64,000 nucleotides of DNA from Sanguinoderma infundibulare (Eukaryota; Basidiomycota; Agaricomycetes; Polyporales; Polyporaceae), in the NCBI GenBank assembly GCA_032821775.1, contig JAVLRN010000006.1, forward strand, positions 434,001 to 498,000, written 5' to 3'. Numbering within the stretch: position 1 is the first letter of the stretch; each line of letters begins with the position of its first letter. Shown piece after piece: positions 13,064-25,509 of the stretch. The position numbers and the translations under genes are program-made. Below the pieces are notes generated by a model. That model ran no database searches. It saw nothing but the letters and a program-made list of their open reading frames with translations, and had not been told where the DNA came from.

Positions 13064-15361
13064 TGCCGGTCGCGACGCCGCCGCTGCTGTTGGTGAACCT
13101 CCGGGGTCTCCGTTAGCCTTCGCGTCGCCTGCCTCCGGGATTCCCTGGCTTGCCGTCCAGTCACCGAGTTCGCGTTAGCGTTCCTTGCCAATGGCCATCG
13201 CCCGAGACGACCCTGGGCGCATCATCTGTCAACATCCGTCTCCGAGGGCCCATACAAAGTGCCCAAATGGAGCCATCAGATCCCGAGGCTAAATCAGCGA
13301 GCCCCCCACCCTCCCATCTTCATTTCAAACGGGTGCTGTCGCGGCGCACCCCGCGGGCGGTGCTACGCGTCCGGATATGGTGCGTGTTGTCGTTCGACAC
13401 CCCTCGCACCGGCGACCGTCGTTTGGTTGGCCGGTGGCGCGGAGAGCTCAGAGGGGACGCGCGGGCTGATACGGATGATGTTGTTGGCTTGCGCAGGCTT
13501 CCTTCCCATCCTTCCCATCGTCGCGCTTGAGAACGAAGGTTCGAGAGAAGATACCAAGATACCAATGCACCGAACAGGGTACCGCGACGACAATGACACG
13601 AGTGCAAGAGGGGAGCGAATACGCTCCGTTGCCAGTCCTCGAGGCCGTTGCCCACGCGGCGTGCACAGCTTGTGGTCTGATGTGCGCGGTGGCCCCAGCT
13701 GACCAGCGACGACGGAGGAAGGACGGGCGAGCGAGCGATGGGCGATGGGCGATGGGCATTGGGCGCGCTCGCCCCGGCTTCTTGAGCTGTGCCCGCTGAT
13801 GCAGTCATCCGTCGCTGTCGCTGGTGCGCCACGCTCCTGGGTCTCCGCAAACCTTTTGGCCGGGGTCGGGTGCTGTCTGCTGTGGCTCTTCGTCTGTTGT
13901 GGACCGGGGTTTGTGGGGCGGGTTTGGACGCTTCTGCCGCGTAGGTCGGGGGATTATGTTTGATGCTCGAGAGGGACTTTCTGCTGTCACTTGTTGTGCG
14001 AATGCTGTTTCTTGATTTTTCGCTCGGACGTACTATACACGCTCACGAATCGAATGCGTATTTACTGACTAACTGACTAGGTCGCGGCCGTACCGCGCCT
14101 CTTGATTTGTTCTTGTTGATATCTCGTCATTTATTACCTGTCTGCCTGTCCGTTTGCCTGTCTTGGATTAACCTTCCTGTTGCTGTTGTGACACCGCGTA
14201 TGTACCTCTTTTATCAACACTCGTCGTGCTATTCCCGTCTCGTCTGTGCTCCCGTCAAGTTCGTCAGCGTCCGGTACGGTATCAGTATCACGAATGCTAT
14301 CCCCGGCCCACGTTCTCGCTCCTTCATCCGTCAATAGCGATTCCTAACTTGGCGTGTGCTATCACAGTGCCTGTGCCCGCGCGGGAGACACAACAGCGAT
14401 AACACGATGCCAACAGTCGTCGCTGGCACATGCATCCCTTCCAAGCCTGCGCACCGCAACAGAGACCATGTAATGCGTCCGTGGCCGTTCTGTCGAACCC
14501 ACTCGCCGACAACAACCTCCGCAGCAAGTAGGTTTCGGAGGCGCGGTCTTCCGTGTCAGCAGTACGTGGACACTGGCAGCGCGTCGGAGTTGTTGGCATG
14601 GAACTGTGCTTGGCAGACAGGGAAGTTCAATGCAAAAGGGGGGTTCCCCCCAAGAAGTACGGGTCGATAGTGATACAGGGGGCACATGTACTGTACCGAT
14701 ACAGGATCCACGAGTTTCGGAACTGAGAGAATATGACGGCCTAACAGCTGGAGTGAGAATGCGGTTTGATGCGGTAAAAACAATCGAGACGGACTCACCG
14801 GGGTGGTTTGACGTGCGGATAGAAGCGGTGAAAAATGATCTAGGCAGCAAATAATATCAATAGAGGTCCCTGGCGCAAACCGGAAGCTCCGTTAGGACCT
14901 GCGCAGACTTTTTCTTACGGTAGAGAACAGCGACTTCGGATGGGGAATAGGCATCCCTCGAAATTCGGCCTGTCAAATGTCTGCCGGATCACCGACACTT
15001 CAAACATAGCGCCGCGCCACTGGCATTGGACGCCATCTCAACCCTCACAGCCAAGCTCCAGTTAAAGATGAGAACAGAGCGAGGGCATTGCGGCAAGATG
15101 CCTGCCGGCCATAATGGACTATCACCAGACCGTCCTGACATGCAGGACAACGCTCGCTGACCGTGGACGGACTGCGGTGCACCAGCTACATGACACGCAT
15201 TGGGCATCCGGGAGGAAACCACGGCCGGCTGAGCGGTGCGACCGTCATGATGGCCAGTAAGAAAATTTCCAGACCGATACAGAGAATTTTCCAGAACGGC
15301 GGCTCTCGTTCGATCACCAGATTGAAGAGGGTAGAGTAATCACCTCGTTGGGTGACGCGCA
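13064..15361. other. Long interval without a supported gene
   Basis: Several frames of 80-150 codons are open here but none shows a family motif. A plus-strand frame at 13259-13702 contains one hydrophobic run (MMLLACAGFLPILPIVAL) that could be a membrane segment of an unrecognised exon. From about 13960 to 14340 the sequence is T-rich and resembles 3' UTR. Nothing firm can be called. Confidence 0.35.
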
Positions 15362-16282
15362 TCACGCCCTCGACGGGGGAACGTACGTCACATTCAACCC
15401 TCGAGTATTCGCCCATGGCCGCTGGGCGTCCGGCTGCGTGCGGGACACGACGACCTCGGACGGGGGCGCGGGAACGCGCGTGTACTCGGGCTCCGCTTGC
15501 TTCATTTTTTCTGCAGAAGCCGCGCGAGAGATAGCGGGTGGCGTGTACAACTCGACCTTGACCTTTTTCGTCTTCGGGTTGAGCGACAGCACCTTGTGCG
15601 TCTGGTTGACGGGGTGAGACGCCTGGGAGTCAGACCCGGGGCCGGGGGTGCTCGCCCGAGAAGCGGCGGCGGAGAGGGTAGGGAACGCGTCCTCGGCTGC
15701 GCGGGCCTCGTCGATGGCGCGGGCCCGGTCCTCCTCCTCTTTCGCGATCGTCTCCGCTATCTGGGTCTCCAGCGCCTGGATGAGCGTGTTGCGCTCGGCG
15801 GGCAAGAGGGCCGCTTCGCCACAGTGGGGGCAGGCAGAGTGTGGCGGATTGAGCTCGCAGAGGATCAGGCCGCATGAGCGACAGATGGGTGCGTACGAAG
15901 AGAGCTGATGCATCCTGGCTGAGATCGCGAACGCCACGGCGAATGCGACGGAGAACACACCGTGGATCAATGGGCAATTGATGGACGGGTGGCGAAAGCA
16001 ACCGAACGGGTAGATGGGATGAGGAATGTGGCATGAATGGCGGAGAGTACGACGTGTGCACGGACCTTGGCAGAAGCATCCTCCCTTGGGATCTCTCTCT
16101 TTTCCGGAGGCTTTGCGGAGATCGTCGCGCAGCTTCTCGAGCCTGATGACCTCTTTACTCTTCGGGAGGCCCACGTCCTTCTGCTTGCCCTTCGTTCTCG
16201 CCGGTTGTGCAGCCTGGGCCTTGGGCGGGATCCTGTCCGACGGCAGGGAAGACGCCTTCTTCGTCCAAGCAGTCTTGCTCAT
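15362..16282 (-). CDS. TRIP4/ASC-1-type C2HC5 zinc-finger protein
   Basis: Two exons (16282-16066 and 15918-15362) encode 257 aa. The splice joins CFCQ to ARMHQLSSYAPICRSCG, building a C2HC5 finger: C-x-C-x4-H, then CRSCG, C in LCELN, and CPHCG. This finger is the signature of activating signal cointegrator 1 (TRIP4), a subunit of the ASC-1 complex that acts as a transcription cofactor and helps the ribosome quality-control trigger complex split stalled ribosomes. Before the finger is a basic Lys-rich helix (KSKEVIRLEKLRDDLRKASG), and after it a charged coiled coil (IAETIAKEEEDRARAIDEAR). No ASCH domain is seen, so this is a short fungal form. The 147-nt intron is longer than its neighbours. 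An upstream in-frame ATG at 16351 exists; the start at 16282 was chosen because the extension has no conserved features. Confidence 0.82.
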   Translation of the reverse strand: MSKTAWTKKASSLPSDRIPPKAQAAQPARTKGKQKDVGLPKSKEVIRLEKLRDDLRKASGKERDPKGGCFCQGPCTRRTLRHSCHIPHPIYPFGCFRHPSINCPLIHGVFSVAFAVAFAISARMHQLSSYAPICRSCGLILCELNPPHSACPHCGEAALLPAERNTLIQALETQIAETIAKEEEDRARAIDEARAAEDAFPTLSAAASRASTPGPGSDSQASHPVNQTHKVLSLNPKTKKVKVELYTPPAISRAASAEKMKQAEPEYTRVPAPPSEVVVSRTQPDAQRPWANTRGLNVTYVPPSRA

Positions 16283-16409
16283 CGTCCGAGGAGTCCGAGT
16301 GTGCTCGAGGGCGGTATGCAGCCAGGAGGCTTCTGAGAGTGACTGGAACACGGCCGAGGACGGGTCTGTCGTGGCCGTCGTCGAGAGAGATCGCGCGCGT
16401 GGACGGCGA

Positions 16410-16697
16410 GATTTCGCGTTGATGCGTGATCGAGATCACCGCCAGATTTTGTTCCGCGCCGCCCACAAGTCGACACTCGCACTCCACCATCAGCTCAAAC
16501 ATATCCCACCCTTGGGCATCTCCGGAATACACCCCGCCTCCCTCAGTACAACGCGCGACATATCAGGAATGCAAGCACAGACCAGCCGGATCCCAAGTAC
16601 GGACCCAGGTCCGGGTCTCCTTGGCTCGATGCATTGGTCCATGAGAATCCCTTTCCAGGCTACATCCCAGACGGTGCTATTACGTCCACGCTCCGCA
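16410..16697 (+). other. Possible exon(s) of an unrecognised plus-strand gene
   Basis: Divergent from the TRIP4-like gene, a frame ending at a good donor (GTGAGT after codons TSTLRK, about 16698) reads PKYGPRSGSPWLDALVHENP, which looks like real protein. The preceding 90 bases read well in another frame (HSHSTISSNISHPWASPEY). The two could not be joined convincingly and no downstream exon was found. It is either a gene with unusual introns or a broken one. Confidence 0.22.
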
Positions 16698-16699
16698 AA

Positions 16700-18320
16700 G
16701 TGAGTAGTCTACATCCCCGTCGTGGAAGGTGGGGGCCAGCGATGATTGATGCGACATTCCGCAGCCCCCTGCGCGCCAACATAAGGTTGGAGTAGGCCAT
16801 GAAACGCACCACCCTGAACGGGCCACGCTGATAGGATCGATGCGGTGATGCGTACCGGTGCGCGGCACGTTCAATGGACGTCGGCCGGCAACGCGGGTCT
16901 CGCGCTCGCCCTTCGCAGGCGCGATCACCAGCACTCACGCTCGTCCGTGGCGCATCGGAGCGCAGTGGAACCGTTTCCTAGAATGGCCCCCTTTCTCTCA
17001 AGGTTCGCATCCTATCCGTTCGCCGTACGTGAGCGCGAGCACGACGTGACTGACCGCAGGCCAGGTCCACAGTATTGACGTGCTCCTGGGATGACGGCAA
17101 CTCCGGGTGCCACCCACGACCACAGCTGACGGCCCTGATCGCGTTTCAAAATCACGGCCGGTCCCCCGAATACGACGCGGCGAGAACCCGCGTACGATCA
17201 CTCCGAAACCTTGCAAGCAATACCAGTCAGCATTCCACAAGGAGGGGTCAATGTCTGCGTTCTCGCGATCAGCACATACCAAAGTCGTATATTACGTCTT
17301 CCGGGCGCCATTCGTCCGCTACTTCTTCCGACTTCATCGGCAGAATACCTGATTGCTGATACCACACGCGTAACATACAGCACGGTGACACCAAAACACT
17401 CTTCTCCGCCAGTGCGCCCTCAGGGTCGGGAGACCTCAAATGAGCATTCGGGCGCGTGCCTCGTAAACCTTGTAGCCATCGGCGGATGATAAACCCTAGG
17501 CAAGAGTCGAGTCAGCTCGGTCATTTCACACCGCCCACTGCAGCTAGAACCAATAAATAGCGATCGCCGTCCGGACGGAGGCCATGTAACTTCCCGACGA
17601 GACGACGCCAGGTTCAAGCAGAACCTGGGTCGTTCACAGGCACCTCATCCGCGTGGGACGCTCCGAACAGGCGGAGGAACGACCTGCCAGCCCGCAATGC
17701 GCGGTGACAACGAGGAGCCAGGCACAGCACTCGAAAGGTTCGTCCTCACCCTCGCCCTCGTCTCCAGGTACACCGGCACTGACGGAACCCCCGGTTTTTT
17801 TGTCTCTCCGCCAGGTCGAATGACATTCGTCGTGGCGGAGCGAACCTTCAGGCCTTCAGGTCGAACATTCCTGATACACGACGACGCTTCTTCGCGCCGC
17901 GCTAGCCTCCAAGTCCGTTCAAGTCCGGCACTGACGAAGACACTTGACCAAACGCATCACACCCCACACCCCCGCCCGTGCCTCGCTCTTCTCACTTTTT
18001 TCGCCCCATCGCTTCCGACCCTTCTCGATTACGGCAGGCCCGAAGCTGAACAGCTCCCCATCACCGCGTCAAATTCTGATCTCTCCGCGAGCGGACGCCG
18101 CGCGCAACGTGTCTGGATAGAAGGCACAAGAGCGGGGCACGAACGCCCGACTAGTGCGGCGCGTGGCCCACCATGGCGCACTCACCCTTCCAGAATGCTG
18201 CGCCCCAGGCCTCACGGCGCCTACTCCGTGCTTCTCTCCGACTGACGTACGGCCCACGACTTCGTGATGCGTCAGCCCGAGAAGGGGGTGCGGCCAGGTC
18301 GTGGTTAGCGCGAAGCACGG
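16700..18320. other. Interval without a supported gene
   Basis: Open frames on both strands are short and lack motifs. A C-rich, intron-like composition appears on the plus strand at 17900-18060. I see nothing here that can be named. Confidence 0.35.
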
Positions 18321-18322
18321 AC

Positions 18323-18625
18323 CTGAGGTGCATGCCCCGGCCAAACGGACGGATTGACAGAGCCTGAAGGCTCGGCGGGTTGGGAGTTCGCGAGGTAAGC
18401 ACTCACTTTGTTGCGTGGCTCGTTTTGAGCGTGGCGGAACGATCCTTGGGTTTCCTCGCGTATGTAAATCGCATCCGACCCGAGACCTGCGGAGCCGCCC
18501 GAGACAGCAGACGAAGCGCCGGTGAAGCCGTTCGAGAAGACGGTGGACGCGCCGGTTGATGCGCGTCGGTGATGAGTGGCATCGAAGTCCCCTCGGCACA
18601 GAGGGCATGTCGCTGCGCCCTCAGC
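18323..18625 (-). other. Orphan exon with a RING-like CPLC end
   Basis: On the minus strand 101 codons are open between an acceptor (CCTAG before GCTGAG, 18625) and a donor (CAG|GTCCGT followed by a GCTAAC branch site, 18323). The exon begins AEGAATCPLCRGDFDATHH, which matches the last Cys pair and tail of RING-H2 ubiquitin ligases. It continues as a Ser/Gly-rich stretch, then SDAIYIREETQGSF. The first three zinc-ligand pairs of a RING were not found upstream within 300 bp. It may be the last part of a RING gene whose upstream exons are missed, or a relic. Confidence 0.3.
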
Positions 18626-18639
18626 CTAGGCTGTGTGCG

Positions 18640-21600
18640 TCGTGAGCTGATAGATAATCGGACGGGGGGCTTGTGCTCGCCGGTGTTGCACTGGTTGCTG
18701 GAGCCATGCGTTACCGGACGCATTCCGGCCTCTATTGAGCATGCCGGACGCTTCGCCCGATCGGGTGCGGGAGGTAGAGCTTGCGGACCAAATTTTCCGT
18801 GAGTGATGTGAGGGCGGATAGAAGGCCGAGAGGCCTCTCAACTAAGACTGAGTCATCACGCGCACCGTTTGGATAAATTATTACGGGGGGTCCCTGAAAC
18901 GAAAGAGGGGGACGGCGAGTCAGCGAGGAAATGGGCAGCGTCGGTGCGACGCACCTCTGTCGTGGGCGTCCGTGGTCGCAGGATCAAGTGATTGTCTCCG
19001 AGGGACAGGACTCGGACGCCATCGCGGAGTGCAAGTGGGGGGAGCTGAATCGCGCGAGGGGCCAGTGGAACGGTATGGGGGGCTGCTAGTGCGAACGTGC
19101 CAGTCGGAGACCGCTGGAGATGGGCGTGGAGCGAGCCGCTGGATATCCGTCGCAGCGGATGACCTCCTCGCTCGCTCATCGTCCGCGCTGGATTTCGGTC
19201 GGCGACGCTCGCCGAGCACCTTCCGCCGCTGGCGTGGTTACCCCGTGTTGGGCGCGAACACGTCAATGTTGCCGTACGTTGGGCGATGGTTTCTGCGCTG
19301 GAGGAGAGACCTTCGTTGGCCCCTGGGGACTGGATAGAACGCTCATCACGTACCGGATAAGGTCATGCTGTCTCCCCGGTTGCATGACGGGCGATTAGTC
19401 GAGGGCGAGGATGCCCGCATTGCTCTGTGCTGCTGACAACCGCAGCTAGACGAGGATAACAGAGCAGGTTGCTAGCCGGCCAGCGTGTCTCGGGCCGACG
19501 CTTCCGCGAGCCTAAGTGCCATGGATGATCGATAAGACTCGGAGTGTAGGAGAAGTACAGTGGGTCGAAAATTTGTAGGAGGAACAGTCCAGCCATGGAG
19601 CCTTGGGTCGAGGTTGCGTCGTGGTGGAAAGGAAGCCGTAAGGACGTTCCGACTTGGTCTTAGTATGGCGGGAAGAAAGCGGGTTCGCGGGGCAGTGGTG
19701 GGCGGCGAGGCGACCGCTCTCGAGGCTCGCAGGCATAGGGTCCGGGCGCCATCCCTCGTCTTCTCGGAGGCTGCGCCACCGGGAACTTTGCGCACCCTCG
19801 GTAACCCTCAGCCCTTGACGAGCCCCCCTGCCTTCTCCGCCGACGGCTCAGCGTCGGTCAGAGGCGGCGAAGGGGGGGATTGGCGAGGCTGGGCGGGGGA
19901 GGGGTGGCAGATACGGTCGGTGCGGCGGCGTAGGATGCGAGATGAGCATATGTTGGCTGGACTGTCGGTCGGAAAATGGGAGGAACTGACGCAGTAATTT
20001 TTAGAGGCCGTATCCGCCGGTTATGGTCGACAGGTGTGGCGACCTGGGACCAAATGGCGTCCCCAGAGAGTGCGGATAGACAATGGTGCCTCGACGCAAC
20101 GTATACGGACCGAGATAGGCCGCTAACTGAGCCCTCGCCTCGGGCCTCGCGTGCCGCAGCGACACTCAGGAGCACGAACCACCTCCAGGCGCGGGTTCTG
20201 CGCCCTCCAGAAGGGGATGGGCCAGCGTAGACCGAGCACGAGGACGAAACCACCGCGGACGGCCTGCCGTCCCTCCTCGAATACCGTCCCGCCTTCCATG
20301 TCTGGCGCGCGGAGATCATCCACCTGCCGTCTCTGCCGTCCTTTTCGTTGTTCGCCTCTGATGCACACGCACGATGGTCCGTCCGGATCGTTCAATGGCT
20401 AGACCGTCGATACGTCATCCTGTCGAGCTCCCCGCATCCCATCTCCCCCACCGCTGCCCGATGGTGCATTTGTATTTCCCGCAAAATCGTTGACGCGCCT
20501 TCTCCATCCCCGCTTGGGGTTACGTACGCCTGTTCCACCATGACACCGTTTACAATTGCGTGGACAAGTTCGAGAATCCGGACGTCGAGGGGCGCGCCAC
20601 CACAGAAGGACGGCCGCTCGGGTACCTCGAGCTGCTATTCCTGGACGTCTCTGGAGATGGGGGTAGTCATTGCGGAATGCGTGCGTAATGAAAACAAAAA
20701 CAGGATGATTACAGGCGATGATTAGGTGGCCCGTTCGAAATTTCACCGGGGCGGTTTGTGGGAAGAAGAATCCCGCTCTGAGAACAAGCGACGAACGCGG
20801 CAGAACGCAAAGACGGTCGGAGCATCCGAGACACTAAAATAAAGAAGACGGAGACCCTGAGCTAGAGGCAGAGTGGAGTGTCGCAACTGAGGTCAAATTT
20901 TGGAAGCGACCGAGGCTTTAACGATGGGCATACATGTGTCTGTGAGTAACCGCGGACTTTACTGGCGCTCATGTGGTCGGCGAAGGAGCAGACCAAACAG
21001 ATATTACGGAAATGCCAGAGGGGAACAACAGCGCCGAGGACGCACGGCGTCCATGGCGCTCCCCAATGCCTGCCTTTGACAAAAAAAAATGCCGCGACTC
21101 CTCCGCACCCATGCGTGTCCTACGTCGCCACAGGACCACACCTTTTCAGCTTGCACATGCTCCGTCGAGAATTGAGCGACTACAACGCGGCGCCAGGTGC
21201 ATGAATAATCAACGCGTTTGACGAACAGCGGCGGCTGACCAGGTTCGAGCCGTACGGGGCCACCACCCCGCTCCTGTCGCGCTGTTGAACAAACCAATCA
21301 GAAATGAGGGAGGAGACGGAAGCGCCGCTGTGTTCCCGTCTGTTCCCGTCCGCGCACCGAGCGCGACGACAGATGAACGAATCCGCGACCAGCGGCGGCG
21401 GCGGCGGGCATCCCAGGCTCGTCCTGACAATCCGCCGTCCTGAACAGTCGAACAGATTGCGGGTCTCAGCTTCGGCTCGCACCACACAGCTCCTCGGACG
21501 CGCTAACTCATCCGCACGCCTCGCACGATCCGATTCACGATCTCAGAATCGACGCTAGGGTGTTCCCGTCGCAGCCCCGAGCAGGCAAACGACAGACTAC

Positions 21601-24600
21601 GGCCTGGACTGGTGATATGCCTCCATAGGGACACGGACGTGCCAGCCAGACATGGCCAGCGCGAAGAACGTCACGCACCATGCGTCCAACCCACCGGCGA
21701 CGAACGCAGTCCCCTGCAGCATGTGCACGCGTCCTGAGCATGACGTCCCCCCGCCCCGCCGTCACTTGTCATCGCCCAGCATCCTCCGCGACCGACGTCG
21801 CGCTCACGCTCAGATGCGCAAACCACCCGAGGTGTGGCGCCGGCTGCGAGCGTCCCATCCGCACACTCTGCGCCACACCGGCACCGGGGAGCCGTGCGTT
21901 TGGGCCGCTGGGAGAGACAGGGAGGCCCAGAGAGGGCATGGGGGAGGACAGCGACGGGGCACTATGCCGAGTATGTCAGGACGGGGCCCTCAGCGTGGGA
22001 CGCGGACGCCACTGCGCGATGGATCATGGCACTGGCAGGGTAGCCTGAGGGGGAGGGGGGCCGGGGCCTGGTGATTGGAATTTCAATCACGCACCTATCA
22101 GTTCAATCAGCCGTGGCCGCGGAGCCAATAAGGATAACCTCCATTCAGCATTCGCATCTGACGTCCTCCGAACGCGGCAGTCCGTCGCCCACTCCGAGTC
22201 CCCTCCCAACACCCGCGCGTGAGCGGGGTAACGCGTGTCACGCTCACGCTCGTGCTGATCTTCTCGGTTTGGGTAAGGTTTATCGAGACGGTCCGTCGGC
22301 GGCGGTGTGCGAGTGTAGCAAGAGATTGCCTGCTACTGCCCCATCCAATCATCAGCAAGAACATCGAAGGAGAAGGAGAAGCAGCGGCGCGAAAGAAGAT
22401 GAGATGGCGAGATGGATCACAGCGTGTGGACGTACGTACGTACATCCGAAAGGAGGCAAGGCCACAGGGGCCGCGTTCCCCGCATTGCGGTCGCCAACTT
22501 CTTTGGTCTCTCTGTTCCTTTGGGCGGTCCGACGCACGCGCAGCGAGGCATGGCATCGTTCCTGCACGGATGCGGCCCATGGGGTGCCAGAATCGGAGCA
22601 CGAAAGGTCTTCATTGGTGGGATGCGCGCCGAGGGACGACACAATGTGCTAGTTGGGCGATGTCGAACAGTGCTCTCGAGGACGACATGCAAGGATCGAA
22701 CAGTTGAACAGTTCAACATTCACCTTCTGGCGAGTCTCCGTCGCAAGCCCGTTGGTTGCGTCAAGAAGGAGGACGAGAGGAAGATGGAGGCGATGGGGAA
22801 GAGGGCCCTCACCGCCAGCTGCGCGACGAACAGATGGGGCACCAAACAAGGTTCGGGCCCTGTAGTCTGTTGCCTGTTGCGCTGGTCAATGTTCTCCGAG
22901 TTGTTCCCATTCACCTTTCGCAACACGGACGAATGGACGGCTGGGAGGGGGAGAAGAGCCACAGTGCGACGCCACACACGCGTACCGATGAAGCTCGGCG
23001 TTCTCGAATTCCACGCAGCGTAAGGCGTAACTGATGGCCCCCTTCCCTCCTCCTTGCGGCCCTGCTTCTCGCCTTCGATCGAATGGAGGGACAGAAAACA
23101 ATGCATAGATGATGCTCGACGACGTGACGACTCCGAAACAAAAGGCGAGGGATGGAATAGGCACGCCGCATCTGTCCGGACCCCCTGCTCCGCTCAGACA
23201 TACGCACGACATCGAAGGCTCGTAAACGTTTGTCCCTCGCCCGCGCACTCCCACCAGACCGCCGACGCCGCAACGATAATCCATAAACGGTTCCGGGACC
23301 CTGACGACGCGACGTGCCGCGCCGCAGGGCGAACGCACCGTATGGCACACAGACGTTAAGTGCGCCCAATGGTCACAGCGGCCCTGTTACAGGCCACAGG
23401 CCAAAGAAGCTTTGTGGGCGCGTCAACGGCCAACTGGCAGGAGGGCGTCCTGACGAATGAGGGCGCCCGGGATCCCAACATTTGGATGGACAGACGATAT
23501 TAATGATGATGATGATGAGTGTTGTATGGCATCAGCGAGCTTGGATTGGAACCGAATCCTATGGTGTCTCCATTCCTGGCGTCCGGCCGTCCGGTGGTCC
23601 GTCCACTGGTGCACGCGGGGCCTCGGTATCGTAACGCGTTCCGTAAGATTTGTATTTCCAGGTCCGCCGGCGTCCAACCTTGCAGCGGATGCGGGGCGAG
23701 CCCCCCTCATCTCTACCCACAGAACAAGGATACATCAGGGATCAGCGAGAACATGGGGAGCAGGGAAGCATCTCCGCGCGGGTCTCCTAACCTCGTCTGA
23801 GCTGAAACCCGTCAGAGAAGGGAGGGAGTGGTGCCTAGGGGAGGAGCCAAGACGAGCGCGGGACAGGCTGGAGCGAGCGATGGGCGACACCCACTGGGGG
23901 AAGCCGGGTTCCTCAGTCTGAGGTGTGCGCCCGAGAAGGTCCGAGAAGATGTCACATCAAAATGACGAGGACGCGTCGGCGCACAGCTGCAGGCCGGACG
24001 AAAAACCAGGGATGGGCTTTTTGTCGAACGGATTGGGGCCAAAGCAACGCTCACCGAGCTGCCGCCCGTCGTTAGAGGAAGCGGGCGGAGATTCCGGAGG
24101 AGAGGGATGTCGACCATGACGGGGGACAGCTCGATGGCGGGCGGCTGGGGAGTGCGAGGTGGTGAACCTTGTATGTTTGATGGCAGTGCAGCGTGAGTGC
24201 GTTGGATGATGCATGGACACAGCGCAGACTGGAGACGGACGTGGGAAGGACGTCATCGTGAGCTGCCAGAGCTGACTGTGCCGAGCGCGGCACGGCAAGG
24301 AACACCGGGACGATTGGTCGGATTTGCTCCCGCGCGCGCGAGGGGATGATTGGGTCGGTGCAGTGTGCGTCTAAAGCGGTCGAGACAAGCGTCAGTCAGT
24401 GGGTGGATGGGGTCACCATCGATCACGGCGAGAACACTGACACAGGATGGGCAGAGGCATGAGGAACTCGACATCGCTGATTAGGATCACAGCGTGGGTG
24501 GCCGTCCTGTGCAGACCGGGGCGCAGAATGGACAACGGGTGGATAGAGTTCGATTGTCTGGGCCATGTACGTGGGCCCGGGCGACAGAGGTTCCCAGAGC

Positions 24601-25509
24601 TGGGTCGGAGGGGGATGCCGGTATGCTGGAGGCGGGGTTGGAGAAGGCGAGAAGCGTCTGGATGGACAGGAATGACAGCGCGCACGGCGTGGGCCGGGCG
24701 GCGACTTTATTTCTGAATGCAAACAAGGATTGGGTGAGATTTTGGGGAGACGGTTTGAATCTGGGATGATTCCGAAGAGGACATAGTGCGGGGACGCGGT
24801 TTCCTCGAAAGGCGGGCCATCAATGAAGTGGCGGGCGCAGCTGGACTGCACACGGTTGCGGGCGTGATCTCGAGCAGCGAGCGGACACAACGGGGATAAA
24901 CTGCCGGGGTGATGTTCAGGGCGGCCGGTGGCAGATGGGGCCATGGCAGGCAGCGTGCGGAGGAGGGCGGGAGACTGGCAGCGGAGGCCATCATCTGAGA
25001 TTGGGGCTCTTTGGTCGCGGCTGGCGGTGCGATCAAATGAGGATGGAGAATGAATATCAGGAACGGATAACCCGTTTCGCCTGGTCACACCTTATCACTG
25101 CGACCCTGACCGGAGCGTGGGCGTGCGCTCCTGGCTGGCGTGGAAGTGATCAATGAGCAGCAGCTGATGGCTGATGGCAGGCCGCCGAGGATGCGCCGAG
25201 GCACTCTGGGCGGACGTCGCGGTCGGGCCGCGCGCCGCGCGGTGGGTGCGAGGGAATGGAAGGGCTGGGGCGGAGATGAGGGCGGGGGGAGTGCCTCCGC
25301 GGTCGCCGTCGCCGTCGCTGGGGACGACGCCGGGGGCAGGCGGGGGCAACGGGAGCGAGGGACGGAGTCTGGAAGGGCCGGGAGAAACGCGCGGAGTGAT
25401 GAGAAATTGGGCGGAGAATGAAAATGATGGGTGATGGGCGTGGCCGAAACGGGGGGGTGCAGGTTGACGGCCGCGAAATTGTTGTGGGATTGATGGGAGG
25501 AGTACAAGT
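18640..25509. other. ~6.9 kb GC-rich interval without a supported gene
   Basis: Many overlapping open frames up to about 220 codons exist on both strands, as expected from high GC, but none carries a recognisable domain, and good donor/acceptor chains were not found. Protein-like fragments appear at 20228-20460 (+; EYRPAFHVWRAEIIHLPSLP) and about 20540-20640 (+, another frame). A short GAT triplet run lies near 23505. The last 1-2 kb must include the GATA factor promoter. A degenerate transposon or long non-coding RNAs cannot be excluded. Confidence 0.4.

Noticed and set aside
22071..23023. Overlapping plus-strand frames of about 190-200 codons
   Set aside because: Two different frames are equally open and neither shows a motif or coherent splice sites.
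24423..25088. 221-codon minus-strand frame
   Set aside because: No domain, and overlapping frames of similar length exist on the other strand, so it cannot be told from chance.
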